The notes: a model not told the origin generated them from the sequence alone. A DNA stretch of 64,000 nucleotides from Volvariella volvacea V23 (GCA_000349905.1 KB722742.1:317097-381096), one strand, 5' to 3'. Shown: positions 1 to 12,468, counted from the stretch's first letter. Translations and numbers: made by a program.

Positions 1-328
1 CAGATCGCGGGATAGGCCGAAGAATTGGGCTTGCTAGCCCCATCGACGCCCTCATCGTTGGGCTCGAAGTCATGCTTGCTGGCCTTGTGTAGGAATTAGG
101 GAACGATGCAGATATTGTTGGAGACGATGTTGTCGAGCTGACTGCTGACCCAGGTATGGTGATGGGAATGGAAATCGGCAACCTGGGATTTGAACGACCG
201 ATTGGCGAGTTTATGTGATTGTCACGCAGATGCGTGAGGGATGGCGAAACAGCACGGCGTTTTGATGAAGTAGGATATGGATCATACCTATCATCATCTG
301 AAAATGAGCAGTCAATGTATTGGTACAG
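1..328. other. Left-edge stretch without a callable gene
   Basis: No gene can be supported here. On the + strand an open stretch from about 95 to 217 ends in TGA and could be the last exon of a gene cut by the left edge. On the - strand an open frame beginning with ATG near 96-98 runs off the edge. Neither shows a recognisable motif, so I leave both uncalled. Confidence 0.3.
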
Positions 329-1395
329 TCATTGCGCTGAAGAGAATAACATACGTTTTCGTTTATTTGAGCGCGTTGCGCTAGTCGGTGGCGGCGTATA
401 CCGCCAGCTAGTCATCGGCGTCGAAAACAATGGCGACCCAGACGGCTGGGCAGCGTAAGCGGCTTGTATAAAGAGGGGGCAGTCTCCACATACTATGTCA
501 ATATCCATGGCCATTGCATTATAGTTAGGGCTTCCAGAGAGGCTCATGTCATCTCCATTGATGCTGTCAGCCGGCGTTCGTGACTTTCTTATGCTCATGG
601 GCTCGCTGCTACCAAAGGCAGTGAGGTAGTCAATACCATCGTCGCCTTCATCTTCACTAAGGTCTTCGTCTTGCAGAGCTTCGTCGTCTTGTGAGGCATC
701 TTCTGGATAACGACCACGATCACGGGGCGTTCGAGGTTGATTGGGCAGTTCGGAGCATGAAGCGAGGAAGCGTTGGAAGGCGGCTTCAGACTTGAGTTCA
801 TTCTCTTCTGTTTTTGATTCGGCCAATAGGTTCAAGATACGGGGCTGTCTCAACTAAAGTTGAAGATGGAGATAAGTATCGCTAATAGGTGCCACAGTGG
901 GTGAGACCTTACAGGGAACGAAAGGCGACGGTGAAGGATCTGGGCATGTCTTTGGGAATCCTCCACAGCCGTTCTTCTTGGGGGAGTAGAGGGGATCTTG
1001 GATGGTCTGCTCTTCCCTGTTTGTTCTTCTTCGCTGGCGTCGGATGCTCTGGGCAAGGGCATAATACCCTCTGAGCTGCCAGAAAGCGAAGGGGACCTGT
1101 CCATCATCATTCGTTCCTTGTCGCTCTCTGATCCCTCAGATATTGTTGCGCTCCGACTACCTCGCCTTGAGGGCGGAGAAGACAGAGTGAAGGACGCCGC
1201 TAGTGGGCTATGTAAGCGACCCTCTGTGAGATAACTGGCCTTGGGTGCAAGCAGACTCGGTCGGCGGAGACGGGGGAGCAGACGATCACCTCCATCCAGG
1301 GTGAGTGCAGAGGTGGAGGCCATGGAAGAGGGTGGCGGGAGGGCAAAATCCGTTGAGGACGTTGGGAATGAGGGTCTGGAGGTAGCTTTGGGCAT
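329..1395 (-). CDS. Uncharacterised Ser/Pro-rich nuclear-looking protein
   Basis: There are two exons on the minus strand. The first starts at an ATG at 1393-1395 and ends at a GTAAGG donor near 905. After an intron of about 55 bases that ends CTTTAG, the second exon continues in phase 0 and stops at 329. The protein (about 335 residues) is rich in Ser, Pro and charged residues. It has a conserved-looking middle (HAQILHRRLSFP then RILNLLAESKTEENELKSE), an acidic segment and a C-terminal basic KRKR motif that could be a nuclear localisation signal. I recognise no named domain. The splice keeps the frame open on both sides, which supports a real gene. The function is unknown. Confidence 0.6.
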
Positions 1396-1609
1396 TGTCG
1401 CGGGTGTAGGTAGTCTTGAAGGTGAAGGTGCATATGTAACCTTTATAGCCCGGGGAAGTCTCAGGGTCCAGCCATTACACAGGACCTCACTGGCACCCGC
1501 ATGTCAAGATTGGCAATTGCCATTGTCACAACTCCAGCATATATCAAATTGATTGATTCGACACTATATTATGTACCCGAGTACGGATACCAGTCACTAA
1601 CATTAATGA

Positions 1610-2394
1610 TTATACGCCAGCCATTACGGATTGTACTACAGTTGCGGTGGACGAAAGCAAGAGGCCTAGAGTGCAGTCGCAGCCATTCAGTGCATAGAAA
1701 CGCAACGTCCATCGATGCGACCTTACCTAAGAGCCCCAGATTGCTCACTCTGTAGAGCGCAGTGACTCGCTGTGTCGTGCTTGCTTTAGTCCATCCAGTC
1801 AAGGAACGTTTGGAATGCTCACATTACGAGGATCACCGGTAATGTAACCGCGAGTATAAGAAATGCGACCGACAACCCATAGAGCGCAGGATGCTGCCGC
1901 AATAACGGGGTACTTCAGCCCACCGAGGATTGTTCTGTTGCCCACAAACAAATCAGAGATCAAATCTAGACCAGAACACACCAATGACCCACGTTACATA
2001 AATCATCGGGATGTACTCGAGGGTGTTTTGATGTGCACCTTTGCACCTCCATTTAGTGTCTGGGGCAGGATGAATGCTGCCTTGGAACTTACGTTGTGCG
2101 CAGTTGAATACACGCGCTTTATGGTCCTTCTCGGCCTCTTCCTTGTCAGCATATACTATTCGAGAGACTGTCAGCTCGGGGAGCTCAACAGACAGCAAAC
2201 ACTATACCCTGGGGATACTTGATCCCGGCCTCCCTGCGAGAACGGCTGACGAGGGAAGTCTGCCCTGCGAGGAGAAACACTGTGGACAGCAAGGCAGCAC
2301 CAACGTAAGAAATGCTGTACACAATCTCAGCGAACTCCTCTGAGACCCTTGGACGGGGCACATACCCTTGGGGGACTTGGATTGCAGAGGACAT
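1610..2394 (-). CDS. MGST3: Microsomal glutathione S-transferase 3 (MAPEG family)
   Basis: This is an integral membrane enzyme of the MAPEG family that conjugates glutathione to, or reduces, lipid hydroperoxides in ER-type membranes. It is split into about seven small exons. The spliced protein begins MSSAIQVPQG and has a first membrane helix, SRSRREAGIKYPQ, FNCAQR joined to AHQNTLEYIPM (the family signature, FNC.QRAHQNTLE), then GLKYPVIAAASCALW, VVGRISYTRGYITGDP, and a last hydrophobic helix ending SVMAGV. Introns follow GT..AG: a GTATGT donor after codon VPQ-G, a GTAAGT donor inside the QR codon, and small introns before TILGG and after GDPRN. The length (about 150 residues) fits the family. 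The gene is transcribed divergently from RRB1, 299 bases away. Confidence 0.88.
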
Positions 2395-2693
2395 GGTGGG
2401 TGAGCAGCAATGTTTTAGGCGCACCACTGGGCAACTGTGGGTGTTTTATAGCCAGAAGCGCGGGAACGCGTCATCGAGGAAGAGCACTCGGCAGGACTAC
2501 GAATGTGCTCTGCACACATGCCAGCCCTGGCTGCTGTTTCTTTCCATATTCCATTACCACTCGAATGATTCTAATTCAAAAAAATTAAATTCGACCGTCC
2601 CCTTAGCGCTGGTGCTGAGTAATCTGCGCACTTGGCACATGACCCACCAACGTTATCATATCACATTGACATCAAAAATTTCGTGCAATATCC

Positions 2694-4369
2694 ATGTCAA
2701 AACGCACCGCAACAGAGTCTTCGTCCACTTTGCAGGATGGAGAGCCTTTCCCAAAAGTCCCACACAGTGGGGCAAAACGTGAACACCCAGTCGTGGACGA
2801 TATGGGTGAGTTTGAGGATGCCTGGGAGGATGAGTTGGAAAGTGAGGAAATCGTGGATGAGGACGGTCTGTAAACTGCACGCATTCAAGTCCCTTGTGTG
2901 CTAACCTACTAGCGCGCAATAGCCATGGACGTTGACGAAGACACTCTCCCCGCTATTGAGGAATCAGAAGTACCCCCTCCAGAACCCAGTGTCTATATTC
3001 CCGGAATGCATTCGTTAGGAAAAGATGAGGTCCTGGACGTCGATGACTCCGTGTATATAATGAGGCATTCTATGAATGTCACCTGGCCTTGTCTGTCATT
3101 TGATATCCTTCGCGATGACCTGGGCGATCAACGCCAACGCTACCCCGCGACCGCATTTCTCGTAACGGGCACCCAGGCAGATCTTGCAAGCAATAATGAA
3201 GTGGCTGTATATAAGCTGAGCTCGCTACATCGGACGCAAAAAGATGGCAGTGAGTTTTCGTTCGAGACGACTGTAACGTCCCATCTAAATATCATGTACA
3301 AGACAACTCGGATTCCGGAGACGACGACGACGACGACGACGACCTCGATGAAGATGCCGTGCTGGAGTACCGCACCATACCACATCCGGGTGGGGTTAAC
3401 CGTGTACGGGCGCAACCTATACCATCAACACTCCCTGCACCCAGTCAACCCTACCACGTTGCAACATGGGCAGAAACAGGAAAAGTACATATATGGGATG
3501 TCCGCCCTCTAGTCGAGTCCTTAAATGTCCCTGGTTATACCTATGACAAGTCAAAATACCACCAGCCTCTCTTTACTTTAAATTCGCATGGCAAGGCTGA
3601 AGGCTTCGCAATGGACTGGGCATCATCGGGGCCCACTTCCCTTCGTCTCCTCACTGGCGATGTCCACTCCAAGATATATCTAACGACCTCTACTCCTTCT
3701 GGTTTCAAGCCTCTCCAGCAACCTTTCCTCACACACACATCCAGCGTCGAGGATCTGCAGTGGAGCCCCACGGAACCGACGGTGTTTGCGTCGTGTTCGG
3801 CTGACCAGAGTATTCAGATATGGGATGTGCGAAGTAAAGGTCGGAGGAGTGTGGCCGGAATTGACACAGCTCATAGTAGTGATGTCAATGTTATTAGTTG
3901 GAACAGGTCAACCACCTACCTGCTACTTAGCGGAGGTGATGAGGGTGGCATCAAGGTTTGGGACCTGCGGAACGTTCAAAAGAAAGGGTATTTTGTCTCG
4001 TTTCATCTCCCTTTTAACAATCAACTAACAAAGGGCAGCTCTGGGGACTTGAAACCAGCTCCGGTGGCTTACTTTGACTGGCACAAAGGCCCTGTCACTT
4101 CTATCGAGTGGCATCCCACAGAGGACTCTATATTTGCTGCATCAGGTGCCGATGATCAAGTTACACTTTGGGATCTCGCAGTTGAACAAGATGACGAAGA
4201 GGCTGGTGTACAGTCTGTATCGACGGAACGACATGTGCCTCCTCAACTACTCTTCGTCCACCAGGGTCAAAAGGATATCAAAGAGGTTCATTGGCATCCT
4301 CAGATTCCAGGAGCAGTCATTAGCACGGCATTAGATGGTTTCAACATCTTCAAGACGATATCGGTATGA
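2694..4369 (+). CDS. RRB1: Ribosome assembly WD40 protein RRB1 / GRWD1
   Basis: This is a nucleolar chaperone for ribosomal protein L3 in 60S subunit assembly. The protein starts MSKRTATESS and has an acidic N-terminus (EFEDAWEDELESEEIVDED), the CAF1C-type segment (YIPG, MRHSMNVTWPCLSFDI), an acidic run of eight Asp near 3320-3343, and then WD repeats (KVHIWDVRPL, VFASCSADQSIQIWDVR, GGIKVWDLR, IFAASGADDQVTLWDL). It ends GFNIFKTISV, the typical family end. Four exons are inferred, with introns at 2866-2922, 3250-3302 and 3988-4038. The last is 51 bases long, a multiple of three with no stop, so it looks like coding sequence unless spliced. Its stop lies 53 bases from the stop of the PA28 gene on the other strand. 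Confidence 0.93.
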
Positions 4370-4422
4370 AGTGCAGTACATTAGTATAGCCCTATACTAT
4401 TGTTTGCTTTTGGAGCGCGTAT

Positions 4423-5668
4423 CTATAATACTACGTGAGCACGATAAACAGTGGCAGAAGAGGAACTTGCCTTTGCGATGTTCTTGTGAATTAGGTCAGT
4501 CACCATGGCATAGATATTTCTGATCTCTATCAAGGCCCTGCGCGCAAGATAAATTTGCCTTTCTTCGTGCTCCACTAGTGCAATCTAGAGACAATGAGCA
4601 CATGGCGTAATTCAGAGACATAGTGGCAACGGGCCTGATAATCTTCCACCGACGGATACTTTACGATCTTTGAGCATATTTTACCCCGTGCAAGAAAGTC
4701 CTGTCGAGCAGTATCTCTAAAGCCCTGTGCACTATCCACAGCGCGGTGGAGCTCCGCTAAAACCTCTACCAAACATCAACAATGGTGTGTCAGCCGAGGA
4801 TGATTCTTGCTCACCTTCTTGGACTTGTACACCTGTTGCAAAGACTTATCAGGCGGGCTGAAATCGTGGAGCACAAGGCTTACCGAAGTTGTCTCCGCTA
4901 AGATGTTCAGTCAGACGTGCACCAACACTATGGAAAGTTGGACCTACTCCTCAATCCTGTATATGCAAATATTTGAGAGAAATCTAGCGATAAATCGAGA
5001 TTCAGATACCTTGGCATAGTCATTGCTACCCATAATCTAACTTGATCCTAGCGCATCTAGACGTTGAGCGCACTCAAAAGTTGACCTGGATCTGCGTACA
5101 TACAGCAAGAGATNNNNNNNNNNNNNNNNNNNNNNNNNNNNNNNNNNNNNNNNNNNNNNNNNNNNNNNNNNNNNNNNNNNNNNNNNNNNNNNNNNNNNNN
5201 NNNNNNNNNNNNNTGTGTGCCTTGACGGGCAGAGTCTGTACATGGTGGAGGTGGGATTGTGATCGAGGGAGTGCTCTGTTTTTCGTCTGCATCCTCCGTT
5301 TGTTTTCTTTTTTCGTTGGTGGCGAATCTATTGTTGTAGTATTCCGTGTGTAATACTTGTGGAAGTATATCGGTGAATAAGGGTCATTGCTCTTTTGTAT
5401 CAATTCGGTCAACTCTCTGCGTTCAGCGTTTAAGAGTGGGTGCTGTATGGCTCATTGGATCTCTCTCACATTATCTATGGGTGGTCGTAAGTAAACGATG
5501 CATGCTGTGGGCCAAATGCTCACCTTGGATGGGAACACGCGGAACACTATATCCTCGCCTACCGCTGTGACTTCCTTGCGGAAGCCCTATCTTATGTGGT
5601 TAGTCGAGGAAGGACACAGATCATTGGACCCTGACCTCAATTTCGCCTGGTAGCTTACTCTCCATCAT
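4423..5668 (-). CDS. PSME3: Proteasome activator PA28/REG (11S regulator), interrupted by a gap
   Basis: This is a subunit of the heptameric 11S ring that opens the 20S proteasome without ATP, nuclear if it is REG-gamma-like. Exon 1 (5636-5668, MMESKLPGEIE) and exon 2 (5524-5586, GFRKEVTAVGEDIVFRVFPSK) give the first helix. The middle is lost around the 100-N gap at 5114-5213. After the gap, small exons give VRLWVAMTMPKIEDGDNFG, the conserved activation loop, then VQVQEEVLAELHRAVDSAQG, a helix ending RGKICSKIVKYPSVEDY, and the C-terminal helix HEERQIYLARRALIEIRNIY. It ends in a Ser-rich tail at the TAG at 4423-4425. One intron (4585-4634) seems to have a GC donor. The gene is transcribed divergently from TAF1, 143 bases apart. 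Exon details near the gap are unresolved. Confidence 0.85.
4585..4634 (-). other. Probable GC..AG intron in the PA28 gene
   Basis: Ungapped alignment to the PA28 family needs YPSVEDYQ joined directly to IALVEHEERQ. The only junction that gives this is a 50-base intron beginning GCCCGT and ending GTCTCTAG, phase 0. GT donors nearby give eight-residue-long insertions or shorter proteins. The donor is a poor match beyond GC, so this rests on the protein alignment. Confidence 0.5.
5114..5213. other. Assembly gap (100 N) inside the PA28 gene
   Basis: There is a run of exactly 100 N, the usual placeholder for a gap of unknown length. It removes part of the insert/linker region of the PA28 gene, between the exon ending in the Lys-rich segment and the exon before VRLWV. 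The true length of the missing DNA cannot be judged. Confidence 0.95.
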
Positions 5669-5811
5669 CGGCTACCACATACGTAACGTTTCAAATTCGC
5701 GTGCACGTTGACTATTTGTAGCTGTTTACTTCTAAAGGTGTGAGCAAGTGCAGGTGTGGGTGTCCCATTCTGCCAGTGGAATTTGGATATCGTCCTCGTC
5801 GTTGCAAAACC

Positions 5812-8800
5812 ATGTCGACAGCGCAGGAAGAGAGCGATGCAATCTCGGCCCTCACAGGGTTCTCCCTGAATCATCTTCTAGATGATATGGCAATCCCTAC
5901 AGGAAGTGCGCTTACGAGTCAACTCGGAATCAGCACAATCTCTTCCTTGAATTCAAAGCAAATTTACAGCGACAAATGGGAGAATAACGACGACGACGAG
6001 GAAGCTGTTGGACTGGATCAAGGGGAGGACTGGGAAGAACAGATTGACAAGGAAATGCAGGAGGAAGAGGAGGCATCGGATGACGCAGGTATAAATGCAC
6101 GCATAAAGACAGAGGTACAATCTCCGGTGGCATCCCAACTGCATCCAAGAAAGCATAAACGCGTAAGGACAGTGATGCGCTTCGTTGAGCGACCCAAGAC
6201 TGTATACGAACGCTTTCCAACCTTTGAGAAAGACAGGATCCTTGACTTCAGCGAACTGTTTAAAGGGTATACCATCCGTAAATCACGCCTGGTGAAGAGG
6301 CCCTTTCAAGGTGTGGAAACATATATCTTCGTCCCCTAACCTTTTGGTAACGTCGTTAACGTCTAGTCGAAACGATTTATCCCCGGAAACGGGAGGTCCC
6401 ACGAAACTTGCTTGACTCAGTTGCTGGGGACACCAAAAGACAGGTGGAGAGTAAGCGAGTGGAAGAGGTTGTATCTGCAGGCACCGTCGAGTCAGATTTA
6501 CGTCGAGCCCTAGAGGTGTGTGATCCTGTTATGAAGTAATTTCCATTGACTCAATTGTTGGACAGGAGAGGAGTAAAACTGAGGTTCCTGTCCATATTCC
6601 ATTGCACGACCGAACCTTTGATCTTGTCCTGCTTTCAAACTGGGAGGATCAAATTGTCTATGAACCTTCATCATTCAATGCTTTGGTGCCATCAGACGAG
6701 AACCAATCTGAGCACAATCTCACAACGCCCGCCAACAAGGTGCTGGAGTCTGGGGCATGGACGCAAAGTATCATATGGGGTCCAAACGTTCCCTTTCGAG
6801 ATTTCACGCAGCTTGAATTTCACCACGAGGACGATGTCATCCCAGAAGAGCGTACTCGTGAGTCTGATAATTATATATTTGTTACCGTTTCGCTTAATGT
6901 ATATATTAGAAGAGACGGTTAGACCTAGAAAGAGACTTAGAATCGACGAGAGAACAAAAGACAAATTCAATCTCTCCAATGACCACTACTATGAGGTGGC
7001 TAAGGATGGCGGGCGTCACCGCGTTCGTCAAACATTTGGTCAACTTGTTGTTGAGCACGCATATCCTGCTCAGAAGTTGCAACTCCCATTCTACAAAACT
7101 CGCTTGTCCAAGCAAGAAGCCCGCTCTTTTCACCGACCTGCTTTGCAATTTCCATCGAATATTGAGCTACACTTCAATAAGGTCCGTACAGCCAAGAAGA
7201 AGAAGGACAAATCTGGCAGGAAGCTGGGAAAAGGTGGCAATGTTGGTGAAGGGCTGCACAAAACGAGTGACCTCAGTCTACGGGATACCAGCAACTTTGT
7301 GCTTTGGGAGTACTCGGTATATTGTCACTTGTTTTCACTCAGGACGTTTGCTCATTACTTGACTCACTTAGGAAGAGCACCCTCCCATAATACCAAACTT
7401 TGGTATGGGTAGCATCCTAGTGAACTACTATCGTAAGAAGGACGAAAAAGATGAGTACATCCCCAAGGTACGTACCCCCGGTGTATTGCACTGTCTTCCA
7501 TGGCCAACAGGGACGCGTATAGCTCGATCTGGGGGTGCCATTTGTTCTGGAGCCGCAGGATGAGTCCCCTTTCATGAAGTTCGGGTACGTGTACCCGGGG
7601 CAAACGGTCCAGGCATTGTATAACAATCTCGTGCGGGCACCTTTGTTCCGGCATAAGCCCAAGCATACAGATTTTCTTGTTGTTAGGTTTGTCTGCTGGA
7701 TTTTTTTTCAACTAACAACGCTCTAATGGACTATAAGGCATACGGTGAAGGGGGACACAAAGTATTTCCTTCGTGAAATCAAAAACTTGTTCGTGATAGG
7801 GCAAACGTATCCAGTAACCGAAGTCCCAGGTCCACACTCAAGAAAGATTACAAACACCATAAAATATAGACTACAAATTATAGCATTTAAGCTACTCAAG
7901 AAGAGCCCAGGGGAGCGTTTGAAGATATCTCGCTTAATGAAGTACTTCCCGGACCAAAACGAATTACAAATGCGCCAGAGACTGAAGGTAAGATTCGTCA
8001 ATGCGTTTAATACGCGCTCACCTATTTTCAGGAATTCATGGAATATCATCGCCGGGGCCCCCATCAAGGCTTCTGGAGGTTGAAACCAAATTGGACCATA
8101 CCTTCTGACGCGGAAATGCTCAAGATGGTTGGCCCAGAACAAGTCGTTCTAACCGAGAGTATGCAGGTTGGGCAGCGCCACCTTCAAGATGCAGGTTATG
8201 GTGTTGCAGCTGAAACTACAGATGGTGATGAAACCAAGCTTTCCATAGAACAGCAGTTGGCACCATGGATCACAACCAAGAACTTCCTATTCGCTACACA
8301 AGCCAAGGCAATGCTTCGCTTGCATGGAGACGGGGACCCTACTGGTCGTGGGGAAGCATTTAGCTTCATTCGTATCTCCATGAAGGACATTTTTGTCAAG
8401 GCTGGTGAAGATTATGAGCAGAAGCTAGGTGAGCATCTGGGTATCTGTGTCATTTGATTCATGTCTTTATGCGTTTCTCCGTAGCTGAAGCCGAAAACCG
8501 GCCGAAATCGGCGCATCGATACAATGTCGCTGAACAACAGCAGATTTACAAATCCGAGATTGAGCGCATATGGAATGCCCAATATAACTCTCTGAGTCGC
8601 AAGGATGAACCAGAGTTGACGGACGACGAAGAGAAGAGAGCGGGTCCTTCCCAGCCAGTTCTAGGACTTCGCCGTGATTTTGCACCACATATTAGTGCGG
8701 CATCGCCTGTTCCTGGTTCTCCGGGTTTCAGCCGTGCGTCATCCATGGAGAGGGACAGAGAGGCCAGTATTGGGCCCGATGGAAGTAGGAAAGTTCTGAG

Positions 8801-9743
8801 AATTAAACGCCTGGTAAGACAATCTCTTTCTTTGCACCTCTTATGACCTATTGCCCATGTCGTACAGATTGATGGAACATGGCGGACAGAGATTATACGT
8901 GATCCTGCTGTCATTCGAGCTTACGTTCGGGGACGACAAGCCATTGAGGAGGAAAACATGCTCACAGACAGTTTAGCACCTACCGGAGATGCCGACAAGG
9001 ATAAGCGCGCCAAGAAACGGTTGGTCACACATTCGACTTTGATTTATGCTGGCTTATTTACAAAACCACGTTTTATCCCCTTTGCTCGTCTGATCCAATG
9101 TGCCGGGATTATGCCGGGTATCTAGTCTCGAGGAGGAAATTGCCAGAATGAAAAAGAACCAGGAACGAAGACTTCACAGAAAGAACGCCAAGATTGTCAA
9201 GGAGGGCGGTACACCCATGCAGCTCAATAGACCTGTCAAACCGGACACGACAGTAAGTGGCCCTTCGAGTTTGCTAGGGTCGAAGGTGTGGATACTTATG
9301 ATTTCCCATCACCAGAGACGTTGTGGTCATTGTGGACAAATGGGTCACATGAGTACGTGTTCTTCCTATTTCATGGCGCACCAACGTGCGCTGTGGATGC
9401 TATCCAACGGCTACTAACCCGCCTACCTTTTTTCTTGTCGCTTCTCCTTTTGGAAATAGAAACAAATCGCAAGTGTCCGCGGTGGGCAGAGTTCAATAGT
9501 GGTACTGCACCAGCGACTCCCGGCCCTTCAAGTAATGTGGTACCGCCTGTGACGCCAACGCCTACTGCCGCTAACATAGCCAACCTGGGATTTGGCCGAG
9601 GCCCACCGACGTCCAGTTTTAATTTCTCTGCTGCGGTTCCTTCTCCTCTCGCGACTAGCCCCCCTATGTCGGCTATGGATGATGACACACCCTCAACGCC
9701 TTCAGGGGCGCCTAAGCTCAAGTTGACGTTGAAACGCGCTTAG
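5812..9743 (+). CDS. TAF1: TFIID subunit TAF1 (DUF3591 and zinc knuckle)
   Basis: This is the largest TFIID subunit, the scaffold for TAF7 and promoter binding in RNA polymerase II initiation. The ATG at 5812 opens MSTAQEESDAISALTGFSL. An acidic N-terminal part follows, then the DUF3591 core spread over many exons: WEDQIVYEP, SGAWTQSIIWG, NDHYYEVAKDGGRHRVRQTF, FHRPALQFP, NFVLWEYSEEHPPIIPNFGM, VRAPLFRHKPKHTDFLVVR, FFVIGQ-like and DIFVKAGEDYEQK. The C-terminus has the zinc knuckle CGHCGQMGHMKTNRKCP (C-x2-C-x4-H-x6-C), split by an intron after HM, then a Pro/Ser-rich tail ending KLKLTLKRA. There are roughly a dozen introns and the protein is about 1,050 residues. There is no bromodomain and no C-terminal kinase segment, as in yeast Taf1 and unlike the animal protein. 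Confidence 0.95.
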
Positions 9744-9989
9744 GCCAGCATTTTCGACATCACTTTCTATTTGGATCGCACCTGTATTTTATAGCAGTAA
9801 AGACGTACATAACAATTTGTGATACAATCCCAAAACGGAGAGTGGGGCAAATCATAAGTGGTTCGAAAACCATAAGCAAGAAGGATTGATGGACAGAGCA
9901 CATTACTGGCAAAAACGTACGTAGATATCCATACGAAACAAATAATTAGAGGAAAATCAGGGACAAGATAACACCACATCCAAATACAA

Positions 9990-12468
9990 TCAAACAGATG
10001 CCATCTCCACATCCCTCGACTCCTCGTCAGCCAAGGGAGACTCTCTTGGCGCGGAGTGTGGGGTGCCAAAACGTGCTTTATAATCATTATTGATCGTCAC
10101 GAGGAGATTGCGAATCAACTCCATATGCCCCCTTCGCTCTGTAGGGGTGATCTCTCGCGGCAGTGGTGGAGTGTCAAGACCAATCCTGCCAACTTCTCGA
10201 GAGAGATGCTCATCAGCATCGCCAGAACGACCATTGCCATAGAAAGAGCTAGAAGGCGCAATAGAGTGGATGCTTGGTAGAACTGTAGATTGTATAAGAG
10301 GCGATGAATGTGTGGAGCTTGGTGTTGATTCTCTTGATGGTGGTGACGGTGAGCGATACATGCGGCTGAGTGGAGGAAGTCGATATTGGACATCCCCGGA
10401 GGTGAGCAAAGGATACAACGAGTCGTGCTTGAGCGCCGAAGATAACGATGCCGAGGTGGAGAGCCTAGCGGGGGGACCCCGGTGCACACCCATCGGCAGC
10501 TTCGGTTCGACTGGCTCAGGACGTTCACCTCTAGACGAGAGGGTTGGTGCCGTTTTCAAGGGCACGATCGGACGCATGTACTTGCTTATGGGATCAACAG
10601 GAGCGAGATGCGGAACAACAGGAGCGCCCCTTGGGCCACGGAGATGATCGAATGGTGAAGCATCTGGTATCTGTAAAGACACCTGGGGAGGTGTAGTGTT
10701 AATGGGGGTGGAGACTGTTGAGTGCGGCGAGCTGCTCTCCAAAGGTGGTGTAGGATGGTGATAGTGTTGACCAGGGAATGTGTTAGGTCCTGCGGGATAT
10801 TTTGATGATGGTGGTTGTCGACGTAGGCCTTGTGGATTCGCATACTCAGCTGAGGGGTAGCTGACCGGAGAATCGTGGATAGGGGAGTAGACGGAAGGGT
10901 AGTGAGATTGAATGGAGGAGTATGATGGTCTCGACCCGTGGTGCGCGAAGGAAGATGCCGAGTGGCTTGGGTAGGTTGGCTCGGGGCCAAAGCTGTTGGT
11001 GGGAGCAGATGGCAAACCCGGCATTCCAGCAATGCCAAGCTGGCTCAAGCCAACGGCATCAAAGTAATTCTCGTTGGGGAATGCCTGGGAAGGATGGCCT
11101 GCAGATGGTTGACGGATTGCGCTGACATCACGGCCAAGAGTTACAAGAAATTCATTGACAGCAGCGAGCTCTTCAGGGGTGCGAATGTCCAAAGAAACAG
11201 AGCGAGGATTAAAAGTGGATGTTGAGTTTCCATTGCCGGTATATGCGAGATGGTTCAAGCGATCCGCCATGCCTATGCGATCGATGAGCCCAAGAGGGAC
11301 AAGTACAGGTGGAGGTACACGACTAACGGGGATCATACGCCGGAGTTACTCTGCGTTTCTTCATGTCTGTCAAAAAGTCATCGACACCATACTCCAGTGG
11401 TCTCTTTGAGCCAGTAGACATAGGAGGAGGAGCGTCTGAACGCAAGACCTCCCAGGAAGGCAGCTGGTTGTGCAAGTACACATCTGACCCGTGGTGGGGA
11501 TGAACTGCACCATGACCTAACTCCGGTGAAGGAGTAGGCAACACACCATAAGGGGCACCTGAGATGAGAAAATGAGCGGAGAGGGAGATGACGATGAACC
11601 GCGAAACGCACCATCGGCTGGCGAGACGGAATGTGACTTTGCGCGAGCAGCAGGCACGCGAAGATTGTTGGGGACGGCGGATACAGGCTTCTTGGCGTCG
11701 CCACGGACGCGGGAGGAGTAGGCGGGATCGGCGACAGTGATGGCCTTGGAGTGCTTGTGCTGAGCATGATGCTCCTCGGTGTGGATCTTTTCGTGTTTCT
11801 TGAGGTCCTGCGGCCTCTTGAACGACTTTTTACAAATCTGAATAGGGATGGGAAAATTGGGCGGAAGGGAAAAACAGAGACAAATAAGAAGTAAAGGATC
11901 AATAATTGCAAGACAGGTGAAGATCGGTGATTAGGTGCTCACCTCGCATACGTGTGGCTTTAGCGGAGTATGGACTGCCGATGCCGGTGTGAATGCCAGC
12001 TAGAAGGAAGGAGGAGGGGGCAAGGGTCGACATACCTCGAAGATGACTTGTGATATGATCTCGCTTGGCACAACTTGTTCCGCAATCCTTCCATTTGCAA
12101 GTCAGACAAAGGTTGTTGGTGCTCTTGCGACCAATGTGGTCGTTGCAGAGATGGTTGTAGAGAGCCTCGGGGTCGACGAACGACTGTGCGCAATCCACCC
12201 AGAGACACTTGTGGGCTATCTGGGGCCGGTCTGGCGAGGCTGGCTGCTGGGACTTGTCTGATTGGCTGTCCGACTGGGAAGGTGTGGAGGGCTGAGGGGG
12301 CGTCGGAACGGAGGGGGCGGCTGCGGGCTGTTGGGGAGCGGCCTCGGAGGGAGGAGGGGGATCAGCTGTTGTTGGAGGGGAGGGGAGGGAGGGCGTGGAC
12401 ATGTGGAGATGGAGAAGGGGATGGTAGAGAGGGAGAGGAGGAATATAGCTGAGATTGCGAGGGGACAT
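9990..12468 (-). CDS. pacC: pH-response transcription factor PacC / Rim101
   Basis: This is a zinc-finger factor activated by proteolysis at alkaline pH through the Pal/Rim pathway, and it binds GCCARG. Five exons are inferred: 12036-12468, 11943-11974, 11612-11837, 11328-11558 and 9990-11272. They sum to 734 codons plus a stop. Counting from the second Met (12402), finger 1 is C66-x4-C71..H84-x4-H89. Finger 2 is C102-x4-C107..H120-x3-H124, containing the diagnostic [20 protein letters not shown]. Finger 3 ([20 protein letters not shown]) crosses exons 2 and 3. Then follow a [19 protein letters not shown] nuclear signal and [16 protein letters not shown], and a long Ser/Pro-rich tail with a conserved C-terminal [17 protein letters not shown] helix. 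The first ATG (12468) is used here; 12402 is the alternative. A cluster of PacC-like sites lies just upstream. Confidence 0.94.

Noticed and set aside
3319..3343. A (GAC)n triplet repeat
   Set aside because: It encodes the acidic run of RRB1, a normal feature of the family, and is too short to treat as a separate repeat element.
4860..4925. A readable minus-strand segment (VGPTFHSVGARLTEHLSGDN) that at first looked like a PA28 exon
   Set aside because: Most of it is an intron: GTAGGT donor after IE-D and CTTAG acceptor before GDNF give the conserved IEDGDNFG loop instead.
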